7,789 nt of DNA from Gammaproteobacteria bacterium. Lineage in GTDB: Bacteria; Pseudomonadota; Gammaproteobacteria; Chromatiales; Chromatiaceae. Shown in pieces: positions 1 through 4,913 of the stretch. The position numbers and the translations under genes were made by a program. The DNA is taken from the NCBI GenBank assembly GCA_008080925.1, contig VMDJ01000094.1:1-7789 (forward strand). The letters run 5' to 3'. The first letter of the stretch is position 1. Each line of letters opens with the position of its first letter. The notes under the pieces were generated by a model. It saw only the letters and a program-made list of their open reading frames with translations, was not told where the DNA came from and searched no databases.

Positions 1-1089
1 CGGCAATCTTTGTTAGTGGCTTATATCTTCCTCGGCGCCTTGCTAGGTCCTTGGGGTTTGGAGTTGGTTTCCGATGCGGAGTTGGTCCGTGATACCGCAG
101 AGTTTGGCATTATCTTTTTGTTGTTCTTGTTGGGTTTGAATCTTCAGCCTCAAGAGCTTTTTCATATGGTGCGTAAGACTACATGGGTCACTGTATGGAG
201 TAGTTTTTCTTTTGCTGCCTTTGGTTTTGCCATAGCAATGGCCTTTGGGTTTAGTGTTGCAGAATCATTACTGGTTGGTGGTGCTGCGACTTTCTCAAGC
301 ACAATTATTGGCCTGAAGCTGCTGCCAACCACGGTTCTACATCATCAGCGAAGCGGTGAGGTGATCATCAGTATTTTACTGTTGCAGGACTTGATCGCGA
401 TTTTCTTGTTGATCTTGGTGCAAAGCGTGGGGGCGGGCGATGTTTCTTTGGTGGCATTTCTTAAACCACTGGTTATGTTGCCGGCATTGATGGGTGTGGT
501 GTGGCTTGCTAACCGATACATCTTGCTATTTTTGATTGCCCGCTTTGATCGCATTCAGGAATACGTCTTCTTATTAGCCATCGGTTGGTGTCTCGGTATC
601 GCCGAATTAGCGATGTTATTTGGTTTGTCTGCTGAGATCGGCGCCTTTATTGCAGGTATCACCTTGGCGAGTAGCCCCATCGCGCTGTTTATTGCAGAGA
701 GCCTAAAGCCGTTGCGTGACTTCTTCTTGGTGCTCTTCTTCTTCTCGTTGGGCGCCGGGTTTGATTTGTCACAGATTGACGATGTTCTTTTACCTGCGGC
801 CTTATTGGCAGTTGGTTTGATGCTGTTAAAGCCATGGATCTTTAAGAAGTTGCTTCTAGGTATCGGTGAGTCTGAAAAGCGCTCCCATGAGGTTGGATAT
901 CGTTTGGGTCAGATGAGTGAGTTCTCTTTGCTTGTGGTTGTTCTGGCTGTCGAGGTGGGCGCACTCAGTGCTAAAGCATCTTATATGGTGCAACTGGCAA
1001 CGTTGATGACCTTCTTGATCTCGTCTTATCTCGTAGTTGCGCGTTTCCCAACACCCATTGCGGTTAAGGATGAGTTAAGACGCGATTGA
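1..1089 (+). CDS. Cation:proton antiporter, CPA2 family, membrane domain only (5'-truncated)
   Basis: Inner-membrane monovalent cation/H+ exchanger of the CPA2 (KefB/KefC/YbaL-like) group; the transported ion cannot be told from sequence. The frame is open to the window edge, and its first residues (RQSLLVAYIFLGALLGP) match the first membrane-helix region typical of the family, so the true start lies upstream and the TTG at 10 is not the start. About 362 residues are visible, almost all hydrophobic helices. Family landmarks are SSTIIGLKLL near residue 99, LLLQDLIAI near 126-134 with a membrane-embedded Asp at about 130, and GLSAEIGAFIAGITLASSP in the later half. The protein ends soon after the last helix (FPTPIAVKDELRRD), so there is no C-terminal RCK/TrkA-N nucleotide-binding domain like that of KefB/C; gating by NAD(H) or glutathione adducts through such a domain is therefore unlikely. 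trmO starts 36 bp downstream on the same strand. Family assignment is firm, substrate unknown. Confidence 0.88.
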   Translation, partial: RQSLLVAYIFLGALLGPWGLELVSDAELVRDTAEFGIIFLLFLLGLNLQPQELFHMVRKTTWVTVWSSFSFAAFGFAIAMAFGFSVAESLLVGGAATFSSTIIGLKLLPTTVLHHQRSGEVIISILLLQDLIAIFLLILVQSVGAGDVSLVAFLKPLVMLPALMGVVWLANRYILLFLIARFDRIQEYVFLLAIGWCLGIAELAMLFGLSAEIGAFIAGITLASSPIALFIAESLKPLRDFFLVLFFFSLGAGFDLSQIDDVLLPAALLAVGLMLLKPWIFKKLLLGIGESEKRSHEVGYRLGQMSEFSLLVVVLAVEVGALSAKASYMVQLATLMTFLISSYLVVARFPTPIAVKDELRRD

Positions 1090-1125
1090 TCTCGCGCTTT
1101 TGTTTGACGTCGGTATCATGTCGTT

Positions 1126-1845
1126 ATGTCAAAGCAATCACCGAAAGATTCTTATGTGATCCATCCAATCGGTAGGGTGGAGTCTCCTTATGCTGAAAAA
1201 TTTGGTACGCCACGTCAACCTGGTTTAGTTAAGGCGGCTTTGGGTAAGTTGTGTTTATCTCCTGACTATGCAAAAGCTGAAGCGTTAGAAGGTCTTGAGG
1301 GCTTTTCCCATCTTTGGGTGATCTTTGTGTTTGATCGTTGTGATGGTCAGGCCAAGCTGTCGGTGAGGCCGCCGCGTTTAGGGGGTAATGCCAATATCGG
1401 TGTGTTTGCCAGTCGCTCGCCCTTTCGACCGAATAATTTAGGGCTATCGGTGTTGAAGATCGAATCGATAGATAAGCAGCATGGTGAAATTTCGGTCAGT
1501 GGTCTAGATCTCGTGAATGACACCCCCATTATTGATATCAAACCATATGTGCCGTATGTCGACGCAGTTTCTGATGCGGCCAGTGGTTTTGCTGAGGGCG
1601 CCCCAACTAAGATAGCGGTTGTGTTTGATGAAAATGCTCATCAGCAGTTACAACAATTGCCAGATGGAGATGCTTTAAAGCAATTAATCGAGCAAACATT
1701 GGGGTTTGATCCACGACCTGCGTATAAAAAAGAGAAGGCCGATGATCAGGTGTATGGCACTGCGTTAGGTGCTTGGAATGTGCGTTGGCAGGTGGAGCAA
1801 GAGCACATCCGTGTGCTGACACTCGAGCCTTATTCAGTAATTTGA
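1126..1845 (+). CDS. trmO: tRNA (adenine(37)-N6)-methyltransferase TrmO (TsaA/YaeB family)
   Basis: SAM-dependent enzyme that methylates N6 of t6A37 in the anticodon loop of threonine tRNAs, giving m6t6A and tuning decoding. At 239 residues it is close to E. coli TrmO (about 235) and appears complete. The N-terminal beta-barrel TsaA domain shows HPIGRVESPYAEKFGTPRQPG (split here only in description: HPIGRVESPY then AEKFGTPRQPG), then FSHLWVIFVFD, RPPRLGG, the signature SRSPFRPNNLGLS near residues 97-109, and DIKPYVPYVD. The C-terminal extension keeps DPRPAY and a VRW-containing strand, as in bacterial TrmO. ATG 1126 is the first usable start after an in-frame stop at 1105-1107, but no Shine-Dalgarno sequence is visible before it. 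Its last 16 bp overlap the 3' end of the convergent DUF1244 gene. Cotranscription with the antiporter is possible (36-bp gap, no terminator seen) but not shown. Confidence 0.93.
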   Translation: MSKQSPKDSYVIHPIGRVESPYAEKFGTPRQPGLVKAALGKLCLSPDYAKAEALEGLEGFSHLWVIFVFDRCDGQAKLSVRPPRLGGNANIGVFASRSPFRPNNLGLSVLKIESIDKQHGEISVSGLDLVNDTPIIDIKPYVPYVDAVSDAASGFAEGAPTKIAVVFDENAHQQLQQLPDGDALKQLIEQTLGFDPRPAYKKEKADDQVYGTALGAWNVRWQVEQEHIRVLTLEPYSVI

Positions 1846-2135
1846 TCTGGCTTTAGTGCGTTGTATTTATCAAGCTGCTCTTGCGTGGCTTTTTCTTGGT
1901 GGTTGTTCTTCCATTCATCGTAAGTCATGCCGTACACAATCTCTCGCGCTTGGTCGTAATCCATTTCGATGCCGACATCTTTCGCGCCACCCATTAGCCA
2001 TTTCGACATGCAGTTACGGCAGAAGCCGGCCATGTTCATCAGGTCAATGTTTTGCACATCTTTACGCTTTTGAAAGTGAGAAACGAGCTTGCGCCATGCG
2101 AGCGCTTCCATTTGCATTTGTTGTTCTGGTGTCAT
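1830..2135 (-). CDS. DUF1244 family small protein with a CXXC motif
   Basis: A 101-residue soluble protein recognised as DUF1244 by its core: DVQNIDLMNMAGFCRNCMSKW (residues 26-46, described in parts: DVQNIDLMN, AGFCRNC, MSKW), followed by REIVYGMTYDEWK near residues 64-76. The function of the family is not established to my knowledge. It looks mostly helical, with no signal peptide or membrane segment. The only two cysteines, C39 and C42, form CRNC within the most conserved stretch; a redox or metal-binding role is an inference, and two cysteines alone would need extra ligands (for example His20 or His79, or a dimer) to hold zinc. It lies 8 bp downstream of cnoX on the same strand, and its ribosome-binding site overlaps the cnoX stop codon, so the two are very probably cotranscribed and perhaps translationally coupled. 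The 3' end overlaps trmO by 16 bp. Confidence 0.9.
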   Translation of the reverse strand: MTPEQQMQMEALAWRKLVSHFQKRKDVQNIDLMNMAGFCRNCMSKWLMGGAKDVGIEMDYDQAREIVYGMTYDEWKNNHQEKATQEQLDKYNALKPDQITE

Positions 2136-2140
2136 GAGTG

Positions 2141-2145
2141 TTCCT
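2141..2145 (-). promoter_or_regulatory. Ribosome-binding site of the DUF1244 gene, overlapping the cnoX stop
   Basis: On the minus strand AGGAA lies 5 nt before the ATG at 2135. Its first two bases are the last two of the cnoX TAG stop codon (2146-2144). This supports the DUF1244 start and suggests that ribosomes finishing cnoX could reinitiate on DUF1244. Confidence 0.75.
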
Positions 2146-3004
2146 AGTGCATGAGGTTAAACATTTGGCGACGTGCTTGATTAACGATGGGATCGTCTCC
2201 GAGCATATCGAGTAATTGGATGAGTGTTTTACGTGCGGCATCATCATTCCAGTTCAGCTCGCGCATCATGATGCCAAGCAATTGCTGAATTGCAGATTCA
2301 ATCTGCCCTTGAGTGATATCGCGAAGCGCAAGGGTGTAACGAGACGGATGATCGTTGGCATCTTTTTCCAGCGCAGCTTCTGCAGCTGTGATGCTGGCCG
2401 GATCCGGTGCGAGTTCGGCAAAGTGAAGCTGACCACGGATCTTGCTGATCTCAGGTGAGCTTTGTTGATCTTCGGGTAGGGCATCAACGGCAAATTTTGC
2501 AGCATCCAAATTGCCAAGCGCAGCATGTGCTTTTGCCATCGCGATTAGGATCAAGTAATTGTTTGGATCGGCAGCTTGAGCTGGCGCGAGCAGTTCAAGT
2601 GCGTCTGAAAATTGCCCCATCGCCATCATATGTTCGGCTTGCGGAAGGACAGAGTTGGTTTCACGAGGGATGTGCTTATCCAAGAAGGTGCGAATATCAT
2701 TTTCTGGCAGCGCGCCGGCAAACTCATCCACTTGAGCACCATCTTTGAATAATTTAACAGTCGGAATGCTGCGAATGCCAAACTGTGCCGCAATTTCCTG
2801 CTGTTCCTCGGTATTGAGTTTCGCCAGAATAAATTTGCCTTGGTATTCCTCTGCTAGTTTGCTGAGAAGCGGCATTAAGATTTGGCAGGGTTGGCACCAG
2901 CTAGCCCAAAAATCGATAAGAACCGGTGTCTGTTGAGAGTCGCGTAGAACAACCTGTTCAAAATTTTCTAAGGTTAAATCAATGATAAAAGGTGATTCGC
3001 TCAT
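2144..3004 (-). CDS. cnoX: Chaperedoxin CnoX (YbbN): thioredoxin domain plus TPR-like domain
   Basis: Cytoplasmic holdase and co-chaperone of the CnoX/YbbN family, which protects proteins under oxidative stress and hands them to GroEL/DnaK systems. At 286 residues it matches the E. coli protein (about 284). Residues 1-112 are a thioredoxin fold: FWASWCQPC with C37 and C40, and the cis-proline region IRSIPTV with P81. Residues from about 115 to the end are alpha-helical TPR-type repeats (for example AMGQFSDALELLAPA and AALGNLDAAKFAVDALP). Unlike E. coli CnoX, whose site reads SQHC, the full CXXC is kept, so oxidoreductase activity is plausible, as known for the Caulobacter homologue. The ATG at 3004 gives a normal N-terminus (MSESPFIIDLT); only a weak, distant purine run (AGGG) precedes it. 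It is the first gene of a two-gene unit with DUF1244 and is divergent from trxC. Family identity is strong; oxidoreductase activity is inferred. Confidence 0.92.
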   Translation of the reverse strand: MSESPFIIDLTLENFEQVVLRDSQQTPVLIDFWASWCQPCQILMPLLSKLAEEYQGKFILAKLNTEEQQEIAAQFGIRSIPTVKLFKDGAQVDEFAGALPENDIRTFLDKHIPRETNSVLPQAEHMMAMGQFSDALELLAPAQAADPNNYLILIAMAKAHAALGNLDAAKFAVDALPEDQQSSPEISKIRGQLHFAELAPDPASITAAEAALEKDANDHPSRYTLALRDITQGQIESAIQQLLGIMMRELNWNDDAARKTLIQLLDMLGDDPIVNQARRQMFNLMH

Positions 3005-3036
3005 CTATAAAAAGCCCTGTGGATTGTTATCTGCAT

Positions 3037-3065
3037 GAAATAGGGACGGTAAGGCAAGGTTTCAA
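3037..3065 (-). promoter_or_regulatory. Candidate sigma-70 promoter for cnoX-DUF1244
   Basis: Read on the minus strand, TTGAAA (3065-3060) and TATTTC (3042-3037) are separated by exactly 17 bp, close to the -35 and -10 consensus. Transcription would begin near 3030, leaving a leader of roughly 25 nt before the cnoX ATG. The call rests on pattern only. Confidence 0.5.
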
Positions 3066-3086
3066 CTTGAATTTACTTAACTTGCC
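3053..3086. repeat. Inverted repeat and nested palindrome in the cnoX/trxC divergent promoter region
   Basis: GGCAAG (3053-3058) is mirrored by CTTGCC (3081-3086); allowing one inserted base, the arms extend to GGCAAGGTT and AACTTGCC. Inside the left half is a perfect short palindrome, TTCAA-C-TTGAA (3061-3071, centre 3066), and AACTTG recurs directly at 3064 and 3079, 15 bp apart. The palindrome contains the outward-facing candidate -35 boxes of both genes. It could be an operator for a shared regulator, or simply the by-product of back-to-back -35 boxes. No named regulator's consensus is recognised. Confidence 0.45.
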
Positions 3087-3095
3087 ACAATTTAA
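3067..3095 (+). promoter_or_regulatory. Candidate sigma-70 promoter for trxC
   Basis: TTGAAT (3067-3072) is followed after 17 bp by ATTTAA (3090-3095). Transcription would start near 3102, just ahead of the ribosome-binding site at 3109. The -10 match is moderate. An alternative -35, TTGCCA at 3082-3087, would place its -10 at about 3104-3110, very close to the Shine-Dalgarno sequence, and is less likely. Confidence 0.4.
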
Positions 3096-3108
3096 GAAGC
3101 ATTGATAC

Positions 3109-3112
3109 GGAG
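3109..3112 (+). promoter_or_regulatory. Ribosome-binding site deciding the trxC start
   Basis: GGAG lies 7 nt upstream of ATG 3120. It selects this ATG over the in-frame TTG at 3102, which lies upstream of the site and would add six non-conserved residues, and over the out-of-frame ATG at 3116. Confidence 0.75.
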
Positions 3113-3119
3113 TAAATGT

Positions 3120-3560
3120 ATGTCAGATCCTATCCAGATGGTTTGCCCAAGTTGTGGTGGTGTTAATCGAGCACCTGTTGAGCGCGCCAAAGAGGCTAAG
3201 TGTGGTCATTGCAAGTCAATGCTTTTTCAAGGCATGCCTGTTGATGTAGATGCTGTGAGCTTTGCCAAACATGTCAGCAAGGGTGAGGTGCCTTTATTGG
3301 TCGACTTTTGGGCGCCATGGTGTGGCCCTTGCAAAATGATGGCGCCGGCATTTAGTCAGGCGGCGACAAAGCTAGAGCCTCGGGTGAGATTGCTTAAGGT
3401 CAATACTGAGCAGCAGTCAGGTCTGGCGGGTCAATTTGGTATTCGTAGCATTCCAACGCTGATGTTGATCCACAAAGGTAGAGAGATCGATCGACTATCT
3501 GGCGCGCTTGATGCGGCTGGCTTAATTGCTTGGACCGAACAGGCACTGAAAAAAGCTTGA
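3120..3560 (+). CDS. trxC: Thioredoxin 2 (TrxC) with N-terminal zinc-binding domain
   Basis: Cytoplasmic thiol-disulfide reductase, normally recycled by thioredoxin reductase, that reduces substrates such as ribonucleotide reductase and oxidised proteins. At 146 residues it is near E. coli Trx2 (139). The N-terminus carries two CXXC pairs, CPSC (C9, C12) and CGHC (C28, C31), the four-cysteine zinc site that distinguishes TrxC from TrxA. The thioredoxin domain follows: VDFWAPWCGPCKMMAP with active-site C68 and C71, and GIRSIPTLML with cis-proline P112. All key residues are present. ATG 3120 is preferred because a GGAG sits 7 nt before it and the protein then begins MSDPIQMVCPSC. It is divergent from cnoX across a 115-bp region with candidate promoters. 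OxyR controls trxC in E. coli, but no OxyR-type site is apparent here. No convincing terminator follows the gene. Confidence 0.95.
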   Translation: MSDPIQMVCPSCGGVNRAPVERAKEAKCGHCKSMLFQGMPVDVDAVSFAKHVSKGEVPLLVDFWAPWCGPCKMMAPAFSQAATKLEPRVRLLKVNTEQQSGLAGQFGIRSIPTLMLIHKGREIDRLSGALDAAGLIAWTEQALKKA

Positions 3561-3621
3561 GAGAGTTAAATTATTAAAGAATTTTGTAAGATTTCGCCTA
3601 GCACCAGGGAGCGGACTCGCG

Positions 3622-3627
3622 TACAAT
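3622..3627 (+). promoter_or_regulatory. Candidate -10 element for carAB
   Basis: TACAAT differs from the TATAAT consensus at one base and lies about 105 bp before the carA ATG, in the otherwise empty trxC-carA gap. The hexamer 17 bp upstream (TAGCAC, 3599-3604) is a poor -35, and there is no extended TG motif, so this promoter would need an activator or may not be the real one. I see no ArgR or PurR operator in the gap. Confidence 0.35.
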
Positions 3628-3636
3628 TTCTTCCTC

Positions 3637-3661
3637 AGAATTAGCTGTCAGTGCTAACTCT
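3637..3661 (+). repeat. carA leader hairpin 1
   Basis: AGA-A-TTAGC (3637-3645) pairs with GCTAA-C-TCT (3653-3661): eight base pairs with one A/C mismatch around a 7-nt loop. It falls between the candidate -10 and carA, so it would lie in the 5' leader. No T-run follows, so it is not an intrinsic terminator on its own. Confidence 0.45.
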
Positions 3662-3681
3662 ACCCAAGCCCCTGAACCCTA

Positions 3682-3715
3682 GCCGAATTGGATCCCAATT
3701 GAGAACTTTTTCGGC
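3682..3715 (+). repeat. carA leader hairpin 2: nested, overlapping stems
   Basis: Two pairings share bases. An inner perfect stem joins AATTGG (3686-3691) and CCAATT (3695-3700) across a 3-nt loop. An outer stem joins GCCGAA (3682-3687) and TTCGGC (3710-3715). They compete for A3686-A3687, or can coexist if the outer stem is reduced to GCCG/CGGC with an 11-nt bulge. A run of five T residues (3707-3711) lies between the two right arms. The structure ends 17 nt before the carA ATG, where it could affect ribosome access. This hairpin, hairpin 1 and the -10 candidate are all I can see in the 172-bp trxC-carA gap. Confidence 0.5.
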
Positions 3716-3732
3716 CACTTGTGTGCGTGACA

Positions 3733-4860
3733 ATGAGCAAACCAGCGATTTTAGTTCTTGAAGATGGCAGCGTTTTTCGCGGTCAATCGATCGGTGCTGA
3801 CGGCCAGACCGTTGGTGAAGTGGTTTTCAATACAGCCCTCACCGGATATCAAGAGATACTGACTGACCCCTCATATGCGCGCCAGATTGTTACCTTGACC
3901 TATCCGCACATTGGCAACACCGGTGTAAATAAAGAAGACGAAGAGTCGAGTGATATTTACGCTGCAGGCTTGGTGATTCGAGATTTACCGCTTCTGGTGA
4001 GTAACTTCCGCAGTGAACAAGCACTGGATGCATACCTTCGTGAGCACAATATTGTCGGTATCGCAGATATCGATACCCGTCGTCTAACCCGAATCTTGCG
4101 TGAGAAAGGCGCCCAAGCGGGCTGCATTCTTGCAGGTGATTCAGTGGATGAGGCAACCGCACTGGCTGCGGCTAAAGCGTTTCCTGGTCTTAAGGGAATG
4201 GATTTGGCTAAGGAAGTCACCACCAAAGCAGCGTATGAGTGGAATGAGACGAGCTGGTCACTAGAGTATGGCCATCAAACGGTTGCTGCTGAAGATCAAA
4301 AATTCCATGTTGTCGCTTATGACTTTGGTGTAAAGCGCAACATTCTTCGTATGTTGGTTGATCGTGGCTGCCGCTTGACGGTTGTACCTGCAAAAACACC
4401 AGCTGAAGATGTTATGGCAATGAATCCCGATGGCGTCTTTTTATCGAATGGTCCTGGCGATCCAGAGCCATGTGATTACGCCATTGATGCAATTAAGACG
4501 ATTGTTGATTCAGGAAAGCCGACCTTTGGTATTTGCTTGGGGCATCAATTGTTGGCGCTTGCGAGTGATGCCAAAACGATGAAGATGAAGTTTGGTCACC
4601 ATGGTGCGAACCATCCGGTGCAAAACTTAGATGACAAGACGGTGATGATCTCAAGCCAGAACCACGGTTTTGCGGTTGATGAGCAAAGCATGCCAAACAC
4701 ATTGCGTGTGACGCATGCCTCTTTGTTTGATGGTTCGATTCAAGGTATCCATCGAACGGATAAGCCGGCCTTCGGTTTTCAAGGCCACCCGGAGGCAAGC
4801 CCGGGACCGCACGATGTGGCGCCGGTCTTTGACCATTTCATCGAATTGATGAACCAGTAA
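3733..4860 (+). CDS. carA: Carbamoyl phosphate synthetase small (glutaminase) subunit CarA
   Basis: CarA hydrolyses glutamine and channels ammonia to CarB for carbamoyl phosphate synthesis, the entry to arginine and pyrimidine synthesis. At 375 residues it compares with 382 in E. coli. The N-terminal CPSase small-subunit domain (about 1-150) has the family opening ILVLEDGSVFRG and the GEVVFNTALTGYQEILTDPSY signature (residues 28-48, described in parts: GEVVFNTALTGYQ, EILTDPSY). The C-terminal class I amidotransferase domain (about 190-375) carries LSNGPGDP, the nucleophile C268 in GICLGHQ, and H352 and E354 in GFQGHPEASPGP, completing the triad. In-frame starts lie at GTG 3721, GTG 3727 and ATG 3733. 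ATG 3733 is chosen because it gives MSKPAILVLEDG, aligned with family N-termini, although no good Shine-Dalgarno sequence precedes any of them. carB follows after 53 bp, presumably in the same operon. Confidence 0.97.
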   Translation: MSKPAILVLEDGSVFRGQSIGADGQTVGEVVFNTALTGYQEILTDPSYARQIVTLTYPHIGNTGVNKEDEESSDIYAAGLVIRDLPLLVSNFRSEQALDAYLREHNIVGIADIDTRRLTRILREKGAQAGCILAGDSVDEATALAAAKAFPGLKGMDLAKEVTTKAAYEWNETSWSLEYGHQTVAAEDQKFHVVAYDFGVKRNILRMLVDRGCRLTVVPAKTPAEDVMAMNPDGVFLSNGPGDPEPCDYAIDAIKTIVDSGKPTFGICLGHQLLALASDAKTMKMKFGHHGANHPVQNLDDKTVMISSQNHGFAVDEQSMPNTLRVTHASLFDGSIQGIHRTDKPAFGFQGHPEASPGPHDVAPVFDHFIELMNQ

Positions 4861-4875
4861 ATAATGAATTGAAGT

Positions 4876-4899
4876 AGGGGACGTTAAGTCCTCTTTTAT
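4876..4899 (+). terminator. Terminator-like hairpin between carA and carB
   Basis: AGGGGAC (4876-4882) pairs with GTCCTCT (4888-4894) as a 7-bp stem with one G-U wobble around the loop GTTAA, followed at once by a T-rich run (TTTATT from 4895). It sits between two genes whose products assemble in equal amounts, so it is more likely a weak attenuator, a processing or stability element, or a translational feature than a full stop. No promoter is recognised between it and carB. Confidence 0.45.
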
Positions 4900-4913
4900 T
4901 GCACGAGCACGAC

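Noticed and set aside
1104..1132. TTGACG at 1104-1109 as the -35 box of a trmO promoter
   Set aside because: The matching -10 position falls at or inside the trmO start codon region and reads nothing like TATAAT; a leaderless start would be needed without support.
1118..1159. Short 13-codon reading frame starting at ATG 1118 and overlapping the trmO start, as a possible leader peptide
   Set aside because: It has no ribosome-binding site, no suggestive residue composition, and is expected by chance.
1856..2137. Plus-strand 93-codon reading frame opposite the DUF1244 gene
   Set aside because: The protein is low-quality and resembles no family, while the minus strand encodes a clear DUF1244 protein with a proper start.
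2216..2936. Several plus-strand reading frames opposite cnoX
   Set aside because: They are antisense shadows of a well-recognised gene, with no start signals or family features.
3005..3043. CTAT (3005-3008) and ATAG (3040-3043) as an OxyR site for trxC
   Set aside because: OxyR sites need four tetranucleotides spaced by about 7 bp; only two are present, 31 bp apart and in the wrong arrangement.
3561..3590. AT-rich stretch after trxC as an intrinsic terminator or ArgR box
   Set aside because: The AAATT/AATTT pairing is short and AT-only with no GC stem, and the bases do not match the ArgR box well enough to call.
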